A stretch of DNA of 35,624 nucleotides from Victivallaceae bacterium (GCA_021647315.1 JAKIUY010000042.1:1-35624), one strand, 5' to 3'; positions 1 to 8,448 are shown, numbered from the stretch's first letter. Numbers and translations are program-made. The notes: a model not told the origin generated them from the sequence alone.

Positions 1-192
1 CAAAAAGCCTACTGCCTGGCAAAAGATAACGCAAGTGGAGCACTGATAGAATTTACCGATGATGCCGCGGTTATGGCCGCTGCCGGACTGCCAGTAAAAA
101 TTGTCAATGCACCAGAACCCAACCTGAAAATAACCTACCCCGAAGACATCGCTGCCGCTGAGCTGATTCTGAATCATAAAACAACTGGCTAA
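1..192 (+). CDS. ispD: IspD, 2-C-methyl-D-erythritol 4-phosphate cytidylyltransferase (3' end only)
   Basis: Only the last 63 codons are in the window; the gene enters from the left edge in frame 1 and stops at 190-192. The visible residues carry the family's C-terminal signature: a TDDA stretch, a short hydrophobic turn with PVKIV, then NLKITYPEDIAAAE, as in IspD proteins just before their end. IspD transfers CMP to methylerythritol phosphate in the cytosolic non-mevalonate isoprenoid pathway. The catalytic N-terminal nucleotide-binding part lies outside the window, so intactness cannot be judged. An IspF or another NTP-transferase partner is not visible here. Confidence 0.85.
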   Translation, partial: QKAYCLAKDNASGALIEFTDDAAVMAAAGLPVKIVNAPEPNLKITYPEDIAAAELILNHKTTG

Positions 193-269
193 TGCTAACC
201 GGCACCACCACCCAGACGCGATCATTAATTGTTTTACTAATCTCTGTGGCTAAAAAATATCATTCCTGG

Positions 270-599
270 TTAATTTCGTCTGAACATGCCACCATATTTA
301 TTACATTTGGGACAGTTCATTTTTTTGCCGCAGAGCGCCGCCAATACCGCGACCGGGTAGAGTACCAGCCGAAAGTCGGCACCGGCTAGAGTTATTAATA
401 TTCCAACAACAGCAATGAAAAACCACAATTTACCAAGTAGTATTCCGAGCACAATGCCTATAACGAGCAAACCCAATGGCAGTTTTCGCGCCAACAGGTA
501 GATTGAAAGAATACCGCGTTGCGTCAAGCATTCAGTACCATGACACAGTTTACATTCAGGATTAACTTCTCCAGTACCATTTTCAGATAATTCATTCAT
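270..599 (-). CDS. Small membrane protein with two cysteine clusters, unknown function
   Basis: I do not recognise this protein. It has about 109 residues with a cysteine cluster at the N-terminal end (CxxC then a third Cys, near residues 16-24), two hydrophobic segments that look like membrane helices (about residues 38-70 and 75-90), and a second cluster with CPKC near the C-terminus. The paired Cys clusters on either side of a membrane hairpin suggest one shared zinc site, in the manner of short zinc-ribbon membrane proteins; that is inference. I chose the ATG at 597-599; a GTG two codons upstream (603-605) is possible, but it overlaps the AGGTG that could serve as ribosome-binding site. 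It faces ispD convergently. Confidence 0.6.
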   Translation of the reverse strand: MNELSENGTGEVNPECKLCHGTECLTQRGILSIYLLARKLPLGLLVIGIVLGILLGKLWFFIAVVGILITLAGADFRLVLYPVAVLAALCGKKMNCPKCNKYGGMFRRN

Positions 600-740
600 A
601 AACACCTATATTTTTGCAATTATAATTGAGTCTGCGATTGCGGACAGCCACTCGACAGCGTAAATTATAAAGAATAATAAAAACAAAAACAGTTAGCCGC
701 GAATGCACGAATAAAAATAACCAAGAGCAGTATAAATAAT

Positions 741-1115
741 ATGTCATTAAAAAGTAAAATAATCAAGGGGATTTATAAATTAACCCCGAATGCAGTAATT
801 ATCGGGTTAATAAACCGCTATATCGCGGAATTTGGCAAGGTGCTTAATTTCAACATTGATGGCAAAAGTAAAGAGCTGTCAATCAAGGTGTTGCTGGCGG
901 GGGAAACTGAATCAATTAACCTCACAGTTCATAATTACAAAATTGTCAAAACTGACAATAAAGTATTTTTCGTAATGTTGAGTGGCTCATCGGATCGCCT
1001 CTGGGTTAATGCCGTTCTGCAAAAACTGGTTGGCAATGAATTTAGAATTCCAGAAGAACATCTAGATGTAATTGAAGAGTTTCTCGGCACTAGCCCGGAA
1101 TGCACAGTTTTATAA
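741..1115 (+). CDS. Conserved-looking hypothetical protein, 124 aa
   Basis: Unrecognised. This short soluble protein starts with a basic helix (MSLKSKIIKGIYKL), followed by alternating beta-strand-like segments and an acidic C-terminal helix ending in CTVL. There is no signal peptide and no clear membrane segment. The middle (about residues 35-75) looks like a small beta-sandwich or barrel: GKSKELSIKVLLAGE followed by INLTVHNYKIV. The ribosome-binding site is weak. A copy of a GC-rich dispersed repeat lies 24 bp after the stop, between this gene and truA. Codon use and the absence of internal stops make it a probable real gene, but no function can be assigned. Confidence 0.55.
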   Translation: MSLKSKIIKGIYKLTPNAVIIGLINRYIAEFGKVLNFNIDGKSKELSIKVLLAGETESINLTVHNYKIVKTDNKVFFVMLSGSSDRLWVNAVLQKLVGNEFRIPEEHLDVIEEFLGTSPECTVL

Positions 1116-1138
1116 TGGTTAATGGTCTGAAAACATAC

Positions 1139-1165
1139 CTGGGACCGCAGGCGTCCCGCCTGCAT
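1139..1165 (-). repeat. 27-bp GC-rich dispersed repeat, copy 1
   Basis: A GC-rich block in an AT-rich intergenic gap. It is the exact reverse complement of 6835-6861 and differs from 30543-30569 at only two positions, which compensate each other. The core contains GGCGGGACGCC, which can fold as a short hairpin. Here it sits between a hypothetical gene and truA. Confidence 0.85.
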
Positions 1166-1203
1166 TTGTATATATATTAATAACTAAAACAGAAAAGTTT
1201 AAC

Positions 1204-2028
1204 ATGAGAAAAGCAGCAACATTTATTCCTGCCGCCCGCTACTTTATGGAAGTAGCGTTTGACGGCACTGACTATAACGGTTGGCAATGGCAGCCAGATG
1301 CAATCACTGTTCAGGAGGTGATTGAAAAAACTCTGACTCAGCTTTATGCCGGTACTAATATTGCTATTACCGGCAGCAGCAGAACTGATGCCGGCGTGCA
1401 TGCCAACGCTTTTGCCGTGTCATTCAGTGTCCCTGAACGCCCGGCAATCACCCCATTCAAACTCCACGGGGCACTGAATAATATGTTACCGGATGCAATC
1501 AGGATACGTTCGCTAACCCAAGTTGAAATGAATTTTCATGCGAGATTTAATGCCAAAGGCAAAGCCTATACCTATATCATCAATCATGGTCAAAAATCCC
1601 CATTCAACAACCGCTATACGCTGTTTTCCCATCAACGGCTCAATGTTCAGGCAATTCGTGAAGCCGCCGCTCAGCTGGTCGGTACGCATGATTTTTCATC
1701 ATTCGCGGTTAACAACCGCCAGTACAAGACAACCGTCAGAACTATTTCCCGCATTGGCATTCAGGAATTTGGTGATCTAATTTGTATAACCTTTGTCGGT
1801 AACGGCTTTCTCTATAAAATGATCCGTTGCATCATCGGCACTCTGCTGGCGGTTGGCATCGGGAAGTCATCACCAGCGGCGGTTGGCGAAATATTGACAG
1901 CCAAAGAACGTGATGCGGCCCATAACACCGCCCTGCCCCACGGTCTGTTCCTGATGAAAGTTTTTTATGATGAGTCAGAAATGGAAAATTTTGAATTAAA
2001 AGAAATCCCGTTCATGTATCAGGTCTAA
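1204..2028 (+). CDS. truA: tRNA pseudouridine synthase A
   Basis: TruA converts uridines 38-40 of the tRNA anticodon arm to pseudouridine in the cytosol. The opening RYFMEVAFDGTDYNGWQ matches the family's first strand and loop, and the catalytic aspartate is D62 in SSRTDAGVHA. Later family blocks are also present: the NFHARFNAKGKAYTY segment near residue 105, DFSSFAVNN near 165, and GNGFLYKMIRCIIGTLL near 200. Its 274 residues are close to the usual 245-270, with about 11 extra at the N-terminus; no good Shine-Dalgarno precedes the ATG, so a slightly later start cannot be excluded. It runs convergently towards the URO-D gene with only 15 bp between them. Confidence 0.95.
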   Translation: MRKAATFIPAARYFMEVAFDGTDYNGWQWQPDAITVQEVIEKTLTQLYAGTNIAITGSSRTDAGVHANAFAVSFSVPERPAITPFKLHGALNNMLPDAIRIRSLTQVEMNFHARFNAKGKAYTYIINHGQKSPFNNRYTLFSHQRLNVQAIREAAAQLVGTHDFSSFAVNNRQYKTTVRTISRIGIQEFGDLICITFVGNGFLYKMIRCIIGTLLAVGIGKSSPAAVGEILTAKERDAAHNTALPHGLFLMKVFYDESEMENFELKEIPFMYQV

Positions 2029-2043
2029 AAAAGAGAAGATAAT

Positions 2044-3222
2044 TTAAGAAAAATGGGAGAATTCGAGAGCGGCATCAATCCATGCACGGTAGTTATCTGC
2101 TAAGCGAGGAGTGATTTTGGTGATTGGGCCCGCGCTCGCACTGAGGATAAGGCGTCGATTTCCGATGGACAATATCTCCCGAACATGTTTTCTGATCTGT
2201 TGCGGTTCGCTATATTCCAACTCATCGAACTCCAGATTACCGACAATTGTCAATTTGTCTCCGACGATCTCGCGTGCCTCTGCATAAGTGCAGTCTCCCG
2301 CGGGAGGTGGTTCAACCGGATCACTGGAATCGATACCCATCTTGACCATACAATTAAGTGCGTGCCGAACCTTGCCGTGGCAATGCATATTGACTAGGAT
2401 GTTCTCTTTTTTCAGCCGCATCACAAGCCGGCCGTCATATGGAACGACATATTCATCGAACGCATCCGGTCGCATCATCGGCGGAGTGCATTGTTCACTT
2501 CCACCCAAGTTTGCTGTTCCGCCAAACTTAATACCAGTGGCAAACAACGCGTCCAGCATCACAAGCTTACGGCGGGTAATTTCCTCGCACAGCTCATGGA
2601 ACCATGCATTCTCAATCAGAGACAACTCGAGGAAAAGTTCAAACGGCATGCAACCACTGATGCAGACAATTGGCGACGACAGCCCTAATCGCAGTATACC
2701 ACGGTCACCCACGGATTCCAAGGCACGGCGATAGCTCTTAACAGCCTTATCAACCGATGATGAATGGAACTTCCACGGAACTTCCTGCAACATATTCAGT
2801 TCTTTTCTGGATGTGACCGGTGGTTTTATGCACCATCCGGTCGCTTCCCCCCGGTGAAAATCTGTGATCCCGACCAGGTCACCGCGTGGAGTGTGAATTG
2901 TCGTCGTATTACGCCAAATGTCGCTGTTGATCTGTTCAGAGTTCTCTTCAACTGCTGCTGGATCCGTCATAATCAAACGGTTCATGCCGGGGATATCCCA
3001 GCCTTGGATAACATCTGCATAGGGCGCGATGTCTGCAATCAATTCACGGTAAAGCTGTTCGTTCTGCCAGCAGTTACGAAAGTTATCGGAGCCTGCAGGG
3101 GCATCGAGTACAGCTATGCCTTCGCGCAGCCAGATCGGCGCGCGGTCGACTTTATCGCCACGCATTGCCGCCATCATTCGTTCCTTGCCTGTCATAGTGG
3201 ATTGAAACATTTCATCTGCCAT
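2044..3222 (-). CDS. URO-D superfamily protein (uroporphyrinogen decarboxylase / corrinoid methyltransferase-like)
   Basis: This protein belongs to the URO-D/MtaA fold family: it opens with TGKERMMAAMRGDKVDRAPI, the standard N-terminal block, and ends with a TIVGNLEFDEL segment and a C-terminal ILSASAGP strand. Methyltransferase members bind zinc through an H-x-C motif; here the equivalent position reads MHCHGK, so the Cys register is shifted or replaced by His. Most such accessory genes are not the haem enzyme HemE but act on methyl donors or corrinoids, and many have unknown substrates. The start is supported by AGGAGC just upstream of the ATG. The divergent AraC-type gene at 3336 is its probable regulator. 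Substrate unknown. Confidence 0.8.
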   Translation of the reverse strand: MADEMFQSTMTGKERMMAAMRGDKVDRAPIWLREGIAVLDAPAGSDNFRNCWQNEQLYRELIADIAPYADVIQGWDIPGMNRLIMTDPAAVEENSEQINSDIWRNTTTIHTPRGDLVGITDFHRGEATGWCIKPPVTSRKELNMLQEVPWKFHSSSVDKAVKSYRRALESVGDRGILRLGLSSPIVCISGCMPFELFLELSLIENAWFHELCEEITRRKLVMLDALFATGIKFGGTANLGGSEQCTPPMMRPDAFDEYVVPYDGRLVMRLKKENILVNMHCHGKVRHALNCMVKMGIDSSDPVEPPPAGDCTYAEAREIVGDKLTIVGNLEFDELEYSEPQQIRKHVREILSIGNRRLILSASAGPITKITPRLADNYRAWIDAALEFSHFS

Positions 3223-3335
3223 ATATTGCTCCTGTTTATTCTTTCTTGTAATGTAATAATTTTATGTTAACTTACCATAAAGTAGAATTTTTTGAATATA
3301 TCAACATTATATAAAGATGTAAAATCGGATCAAAA
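3223..3335. promoter_or_regulatory. Divergent control region between a URO-D gene and an AraC regulator
   Basis: This 113-bp AT-rich gap must hold the promoters of both divergent genes. I cannot pick a confident -35/-10 pair on either strand. Its position suggests that the AraC protein acts here; no clear inverted or direct operator is visible. Confidence 0.35.
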
Positions 3336-4157
3336 TTGAGAAAATTTAAATTTAACACTGAGATAGTCCGTAATATCTATGCGTCCAACTTTGTTTCCAG
3401 AACTCCACCATACAGCTGGACTCCACTTGAAGCATTTATCCCCCAGAATCACTTTCTTTATTTTCAATTGGAGAATGAACGGGTTTTAGGCTTTGATGGT
3501 GTTAAGTATATGGTCAGGCCTGGAGATATTTTAATTTTCTTCAAGGGAATTGAATACTACAGTGAGCTTCCTGAAAAATCATATAAAGCAATAAATATCA
3601 GTTTTTCTATTGAAGATGGAGACGCTCTCGTATCAGAAAAAGCAATCAAAAAATCAAAAACGTCGATTTATCTTCCATTCTATCAGAAAGCAGGTATACG
3701 TTCATCTATTCATTATATTTCTGAAGATATTGTTTATTCAAATATGTCGGCATCTCCTTTAAAAAACCGTAAAGCTTCGTTTCTGCTTACCCAAATACTG
3801 ATTGAGATTATTGAGCAGAAAATGACTTTTGAACATTCCTCAATAGATTTTATAATCAGCAAGCTTGAACGATCTCCCAACATCAACTGGAAAATTGATG
3901 AGCTTGCGAATTCCGCAAATATGAGTCGAGCCAGTCTGACCCGGGCTTTTAGAAAAGCCACAGGAAAATCGATCCAGCAATTTCATATTGCTGTTAAAAT
4001 GAAACACGCCCAGTCAATTATGCGAAATAACACTGAGATCAAGGTAAGAGAAGTAGCTCAGATGCTGAATTTTTATGATGAATATCATTTTTCAAAAACC
4101 TTTAAGAAAAATTTCGGGTATTCACCGTTAAAATTTAAAAAGCATGTACAGGTATAA
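3336..4157 (+). CDS. AraC-family transcriptional regulator
   Basis: A 273-residue regulator with an N-terminal cupin-like sensor (strands around residues 25-95, including YMVRPGDILIFFKG) and a C-terminal AraC DNA-binding domain with two helix-turn-helices. The first helix-turn-helix is around residues 180-215 (WKIDELANSANMSRASLTRAF). The second runs to the end, with the typical VREVAQMLNFYDEYHFSKTFKK and FGYSPLKFKK closing motif. The start codon is TTG at 3336, the only in-frame start that keeps the sensor domain complete; no strong Shine-Dalgarno is seen. It is transcribed away from the URO-D gene, so it probably controls that gene and itself in response to a small ligand. Confidence 0.88.
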   Translation: MRKFKFNTEIVRNIYASNFVSRTPPYSWTPLEAFIPQNHFLYFQLENERVLGFDGVKYMVRPGDILIFFKGIEYYSELPEKSYKAINISFSIEDGDALVSEKAIKKSKTSIYLPFYQKAGIRSSIHYISEDIVYSNMSASPLKNRKASFLLTQILIEIIEQKMTFEHSSIDFIISKLERSPNINWKIDELANSANMSRASLTRAFRKATGKSIQQFHIAVKMKHAQSIMRNNTEIKVREVAQMLNFYDEYHFSKTFKKNFGYSPLKFKKHVQV

Positions 4158-4315
4158 TCATCTATAACGTTAAGATTCCCATCAGACAAGTGCCGGAGGA
4201 GCGCTGGCAGAACGGGTACACCGCAATTATGGATGGTTAGGCCAGTCATGCCCGGATAAAACCGGCTCTGTGCAGTTAATCTGTCGAGCTAATATTAAAT
4301 ATTGCTCCGATTCCG

Positions 4316-5350
4316 CTATTTTTTATTTTTCAAATATCGGGTAAAAAAGGTATTCATTTCGGCACTTAATTTATCAATTGGCAGTTCATTGCGCTTAAAC
4401 CCGTGCCCGGCACCGTCTATAATATGCAGCGTTGACTCCAGCTTTGCTTCGCGGTATTTACGGTCAATAATCACTCCTTGTTCAACCGGAACCGTTCTAT
4501 CATCCGAACCATGATAAATTAACAATGGAGGATCGTTCCAACCAACGTGCGTTGCCGGGCTGAGCAGTTTTGCCAAAGCCGAAGACTGATGTTTATGACG
4601 TTTTTTTATGATTCCCGACATTGCCGTAAAATCAGACGGCCCGAAAAGGTCGACCACTGCCTGAACCTTCGATGATTGTTCGAGATTACCGCCAATTGTT
4701 CCCTCAAGTTCAGGAATTCCGCCGGAAGTACCGAGCAACATGGCAAGATGACCGCCGGCAGAACCGCCGCCAACACCGATTTTCGTCGCATCGATACCGT
4801 ATTTTTTTGCGTTTGCCCGCAAAAATCTTACTGCCCCTTTGCATTCGTGAATGATTTTCAACATTCCCGGCAATCCAAGCAGGCTATAGTCAATACTGGC
4901 GACAGCGAAGCCATGTTGCGTCAGGCTGATGAAAGCTCTATTGACATGTTCTTTGCTGCCCGTTTTCCATCCACCACCGTGAATCCAGATTAACAAGGGC
5001 GATGCGGTGCTGTTTTGGGGAACATAAATGTCAAGTTTCAAAGCTTTTCCGTCAATATTCGCATACACGATATTAGAATATACTTCCGTTCCTTTCGGTA
5101 CTTTTGGCATGCGCTTGGCGGCTAACAATTCCGGTTTATCAAGATAGCCGTCTTTGTTGACATCCAGCTTGTCAAAGACGAGTGAACGCCATTTGAATTC
5201 GCTGCGCGAAATCTTGCCATCACCGTCATTGTCCTGCCTGGCAATAATATGGAAAACCATTCTTTCCCGCATCTTATCCACTTGTGCCGCGTTTGCAAGG
5301 AATTGAGAACCGAAAATAATTACAGCTGTAAGTATAATTTGCTTCAACAT
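4316..5350 (-). CDS. Secreted EF-hand / alpha-beta hydrolase fusion (esterase/lipase-like)
   Basis: The protein has a signal peptide (about residues 1-22, ending ANAAQ), then two EF-hand calcium loops (D40-E51 and D63-E74). An alpha/beta-hydrolase of the BD-FAE/esterase type follows from about residue 90. The oxyanion segment HGGGW is at 124-128, the nucleophile is S197 in GGSAGGH, the acid is D283 or D284 in HGSDDRTVP, and the catalytic histidine is H316 in GAGHGF. The triad is complete, so an active periplasmic or extracellular ester hydrolase is likely; the natural substrate could be an acylated polysaccharide. AGGAGT precedes the ATG at good spacing. The EF-hands may make folding or activity calcium-dependent (inference). 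Confidence 0.87.
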   Translation of the reverse strand: MLKQIILTAVIIFGSQFLANAAQVDKMRERMVFHIIARQDNDGDGKISRSEFKWRSLVFDKLDVNKDGYLDKPELLAAKRMPKVPKGTEVYSNIVYANIDGKALKLDIYVPQNSTASPLLIWIHGGGWKTGSKEHVNRAFISLTQHGFAVASIDYSLLGLPGMLKIIHECKGAVRFLRANAKKYGIDATKIGVGGGSAGGHLAMLLGTSGGIPELEGTIGGNLEQSSKVQAVVDLFGPSDFTAMSGIIKKRHKHQSSALAKLLSPATHVGWNDPPLLIYHGSDDRTVPVEQGVIIDRKYREAKLESTLHIIDGAGHGFKRNELPIDKLSAEMNTFFTRYLKNKK

Positions 5351-5662
5351 TTTTCACTCCTGTTTTTGTATTGTCCATTTTGTTATGGTAAACGTAAGCT
5401 TAACGAATATTATTGTACTAAATAATAATATCGTAAATTTGCTTACGGGGGTATAACCATTTAAGCAAGTAAGTTTCAGCATAAAAATGGATATATTATG
5501 CGATACCTTCTTGATGTTATTTTTTACCTATTTTGAAAATTTAAAGTATTTGAGGCTGTGTTCCATTTCATTTACCCATTGATATAACACAATGATTGAA
5601 ATTCTATAATCCACTGTTATTGTAGTTCCTGTAAAGGCGCTAAGATACAGAGGGAAAATTAA
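5351..5662. other. Intergenic gap, 312 bp, no gene seen
   Basis: AT-rich spacer between the esterase (minus) and the URO-D remnant (plus). I see poly-A/T tracts and a loose A/T dyad around 5405-5430 but no convincing coding stretch, RNA or repeat. It presumably holds the esterase promoter. Confidence 0.5.
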
Positions 5663-5924
5663 ATGAAGCCAAAAGAAAGAGTTTTAACTGCCCTAAACTG
5701 GCAAAAATCAGATCGTGTCCCTATTCAGGTATATCTCACTCCGGAGATGGAAATAAAACTGACGGACTATTTTAAGGGCAAGAATATCCTGGAGTGTCTT
5801 GGAATTGATTTCCGTTATGTCAGACCAATATATCGTGGAAAAATACGCAAGTCTCACGATAGTATCACCTATGACATGTGTGCTGGCAATTTATGAAGAA
5901 GCGCTTAATAAAAAATTGATGTAG
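5663..5924 (+). pseudogene. URO-D-family gene remnant with internal deletion
   Basis: The reading frame starts with the family's N-terminal block (KERVLTALNWQKSDRVPI) and continues for 77 codons to a stop at 5894-5896; full-length relatives have 330-390 residues. In another frame, codons 5880-5921 read VLAIYEEALNKKLM before the stop at 5922-5924. This resembles the usual C-terminal helix of the same family (an xxALYEEA-type motif). The simplest explanation is one large internal deletion that joined both ends of the gene out of frame. The N-terminal part differs enough from the gene at 2044-3222 to be a separate paralogue rather than a recent copy. Confidence 0.75.
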
Positions 5925-6123
5925 CATCTAGCAGAGCATGACGCATGCAAATCGAACACTCGTGCCGCTGCCGACAAACATTCACAACTAAATAAGAAAG
6001 TGCAATATAATAAAAACGGGTTATAGTATATCCTCAACAAAAAAGCGTCGTAGGTGCGAAATACTAATTGAATGTATTGGTTTTGTCAGTGATAAAAGGC
6101 TATTGATAACGATTAGAGGATAG

Positions 6124-6798
6124 ATGACTTCAACAGAGAAAAAAACAGTATGTCCACTCTGTATTTCCAGTGCAGTAAAGGATTTTTACCAAGATAAAAT
6201 TCGCACTTATTTATGTTGCCAGAACTGCAATCTGATATTTGTGCCTCAAGAATATTTTCTGACCGAAACAGCCGAAAAAGCTGAGTACGACCTGCACCGA
6301 AACAGCCCCGCAGATCAGGGATACCGAAAGTTTCTCAGTCGCCTCTTTATTCCTATGCAGGAACTGTTATCTCCGGCAAGCCATGGGCTTGATTTCGGTT
6401 CAGGTCCCGGACCAACACTGTCAGTAATGTTTGAGGAATCCGGACACAGTATGGATGTCTATGATAAAATTTATGCTGATATACCGGAGCGGCTTGAACA
6501 ACGTTATGATTTCATTACCGCCACCGAGGTGGTTGAACATCTCCAGACGCCCAAAAAATCTCTTGAGCAACTGTGGCAGTGTCTTAAACCTGATGGTTAT
6601 TTGGGCATTATGACCAAACTTGCCCGTGATCGCGAGGCATTTGCCAATTGGCACTATAAAAATGATTTGACTCACATCACTTTTTTCTCACGCAAAACTT
6701 TTATCTGGCTGGCTGAAAAATGGCATGCAGAATTAAAGTTTATCGGTAAAGATGTAATTATTCTCAGACGTTCTGCTATGATTAAATCCAGCCGTTAA
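6124..6798 (+). CDS. Class I SAM-dependent methyltransferase with N-terminal zinc ribbon
   Basis: A 224-residue protein that begins with a four-cysteine zinc ribbon (C10, C13, C31 or C32, C35; CPLC and CQNC knuckles), followed by a Rossmann methyltransferase domain. Motif I is GLDFGSGPGPTL near residue 88, the acidic residue after strand 2 is in MDVYDKI, and the motif-IV region is ITATEVVEHL. The later GYLGIMTKL strand is also typical of the Methyltransf_23 group, which often modifies sugars, lipids or quinones. AGAGGA lies just before the ATG. The substrate is unknown. It stands alone between the URO-D remnant and the cell-wall operon. Confidence 0.82.
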   Translation: MTSTEKKTVCPLCISSAVKDFYQDKIRTYLCCQNCNLIFVPQEYFLTETAEKAEYDLHRNSPADQGYRKFLSRLFIPMQELLSPASHGLDFGSGPGPTLSVMFEESGHSMDVYDKIYADIPERLEQRYDFITATEVVEHLQTPKKSLEQLWQCLKPDGYLGIMTKLARDREAFANWHYKNDLTHITFFSRKTFIWLAEKWHAELKFIGKDVIILRRSAMIKSSR

Positions 6799-6834
6799 TA
6801 ATGCTGCATGTGTCTAAAATTTCGACACCATTTA

Positions 6835-6861
6835 ATGCAGGCGGGACGCCTGCGGTCCCAG
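6835..6861 (+). repeat. 27-bp GC-rich dispersed repeat, copy 2
   Basis: This is the exact reverse complement of 1139-1165. It lies 37 bp after the methyltransferase stop, preceded by a small dyad (TGTC near 6810 with GACA near 6823). A third, slightly diverged copy is at 30543-30569. Confidence 0.85.
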
Positions 6862-6918
6862 ATTCAAGACGCCATAGATAAAAATCAGCTTAATTTAGCT
6901 TGAAATACCCAAACAAAT

Positions 6919-6947
6919 TTGACAAACCTAGCTAAACAAACTATTAT
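6919..6947 (+). promoter_or_regulatory. Near-consensus sigma-70-type promoter
   Basis: TTGACA at 6919-6924, a 17-bp spacer and TATTAT at 6942-6947 give 11 of 12 consensus positions. It lies about 100 bp upstream of the ATG at 7050, so it probably drives the secreted protein, PBP-pedestal and SEDS genes. Confidence 0.7.
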
Positions 6948-7049
6948 TCATTTATATTCATTTATAAAGTTTTGCTGCGGATAATTATAATCCGGCAGTA
7001 ATGAGCAAATTGCTCAAAAACAAAACAACCTTTAGAAGGGAGAAGAGTC

Positions 7050-7706
7050 ATGAAATCCAAAACAGCAATTTTGATTTTCGCTACTATTTTTTCACTGAAC
7101 CTAGTCGCCATGGATATCACTACCACTGATGGCAAGACCTATAAAAATGTCAAAGTACTGGATACCACACCAATTACTATCGACATCAGCTATAAAACCA
7201 AGCAAGGTGAGGTTATTCGAGGAATTGAATTGGCTAAACTGCCGAAAAAGTTACAGGAAAAATATAAATATTCAGCAAAAAAAGCCGCCGCGTTTACAAA
7301 AACAATCAAACTTTATGACAAAAAGAAGCTGGCCGAAGCTCATAAACTAGCTATAGCTAACACTAAATTTCAAAAAACGGTGAAGAAAGAAACAGCCAAG
7401 ATAGACCATATCAAGGCAATGATTTATGCCCAGCGCATGGCAAATGTCCAACTTAAAGTTATCAGAGTTGCCCAGAATGGCGTTGTTGTTTACTGTAAAT
7501 CAGAGCAACCAGATGACCATTCACTACTGACCGGCAACTTTGGCAAAGTCTTCGTGCTCGGTCGTGACATCAGCAGCGGTGATCAGTGGTGGGGCAATTT
7601 ATACCCAGTCAATAAGACTGTATCGTTGGAAGACGGAGTTTTTCCAGTCTACGCAAAATCTTTGACTAAAGCAGTAAATGTCGTTTTAAAACAGCAGCAG
7701 AAATAA
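7050..7706 (+). CDS. Secreted/periplasmic protein of unknown function, first gene of the cell-wall cluster
   Basis: 218 residues beginning with a clear signal peptide (MKSKTAILIFATIFSLNLVA). Next comes a short beta-rich part (DITTTDGKTYKNVKVLDTTPITIDI, interrupted by prediction limits) that resembles the small SH3-like or TPR-linked segments found in many PVC secreted proteins. A long Lys/Ala-rich helix follows (about 75-125), then a C-terminal beta domain containing GKVFVLGRDISSG. I do not recognise the family. GAAGGGAG precedes the ATG. The 31-bp gap to the next gene and the strong promoter upstream put it in one transcription unit with the PBP-pedestal and SEDS genes, suggesting an envelope role (inference). 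Confidence 0.7.
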   Translation: MKSKTAILIFATIFSLNLVAMDITTTDGKTYKNVKVLDTTPITIDISYKTKQGEVIRGIELAKLPKKLQEKYKYSAKKAAAFTKTIKLYDKKKLAEAHKLAIANTKFQKTVKKETAKIDHIKAMIYAQRMANVQLKVIRVAQNGVVVYCKSEQPDDHSLLTGNFGKVFVLGRDISSGDQWWGNLYPVNKTVSLEDGVFPVYAKSLTKAVNVVLKQQQK

Positions 7707-7737
7707 AAGTTATTCAAACGACAGATCCGGAGCAATA

Positions 7738-8448
7738 ATGGTGGCAAAAAAAGAGTTCAACGCAATGTTCAAAAAAAGAGCAACATTGCTGATAGCAGGA
7801 GCTGTCGTCTGGGCATTGATTGCCGCCAATTATCTCTTCTATTTCTCCTACTTTAACCGGACAAAATATATCGACTCCGGTTCCAAAATGGCAATGCGCA
7901 AAGGATACTATTCAGCCGGACGCGGTCGTATCCTAGATGAAAACGGGGTTCCGCTAGCCTGGTCTGAACGTTTTTTTGACCTATTACTGCTCAAAGCACC
8001 GGAACTACCTAAATTTCAAAAAATGCTTGACGCTAAATTACGCCACATCTTCCCTGACATCAAATCATGTTCCTCGATACCATCATATACCGTCATATAC
8101 TACAATATACCTCCGAATAAAATTGCCGGACTGGAACGGACAATTCATGAATTCCCGGATCTGAAAATCATTCCGCGCACTGAACGGGTGGTGGTTGACT
8201 ATCCAGAAATAAAAAAAATCATTGGCAAAGTTAAAATGAGCGACAGCCTGCTACGTGGAATCAGCGGAATTGAGCTGCAATTCGACGAAACACTTACCGG
8301 CAAAGTCGGTACTTATACCGTTATGCTTGACCGCCACAAAAATTTCATCAACGGCACCTGGCATCTGGAAAAGAAAGCTCAGGCCGGTGAAGATATTATT
8401 TTATCATCAAGCTGTGCTGAGTTGAAGGATGCGGGGAGAAAACCATAA
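7738..8448 (+). CDS. Penicillin-binding-protein pedestal protein lacking the transpeptidase domain
   Basis: 236 residues: a cytoplasmic start, one membrane helix (about 16-38), then the class B PBP dimerisation/pedestal domain. RGRILDENGVPLA at 62-74 is the hallmark block of PBP2/FtsI, and SDSLLRGISGIELQFDETLTGKVG followed by a TWHLEKKAQAGEDIIL strand matches the end of the pedestal. In full PBPs that strand leads into the TID-LQ linker and the transpeptidase domain with SxxK, SxN and KTG. Here it ends 16 residues later, and none of those motifs exist. The stop overlaps the next start (TAATG), so the ending looks established rather than a sequencing slip. It probably partners the SEDS protein encoded next. 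Confidence 0.78.
   Translation: MVAKKEFNAMFKKRATLLIAGAVVWALIAANYLFYFSYFNRTKYIDSGSKMAMRKGYYSAGRGRILDENGVPLAWSERFFDLLLLKAPELPKFQKMLDAKLRHIFPDIKSCSSIPSYTVIYYNIPPNKIAGLERTIHEFPDLKIIPRTERVVVDYPEIKKIIGKVKMSDSLLRGISGIELQFDETLTGKVGTYTVMLDRHKNFINGTWHLEKKAQAGEDIILSSSCAELKDAGRKP

Noticed and set aside
192..389. 65-codon plus-strand frame whose start overlaps the ispD stop (TAATG)
   Set aside because: Most of it is antisense to the small membrane-protein gene at 270-599, and its residues show no domain or signal. The stop/start overlap is probably chance.
2764..3270. 168-codon frame opposite the URO-D gene
   Set aside because: It is antisense to a clear family member and has no recognisable motif.
4184..4240. 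Short frame reading RQVPEERWQNGYTAIMDG after the AraC gene
   Set aside because: It looked like the end of a decayed gene, but it is too short to tie to any family and could be chance.
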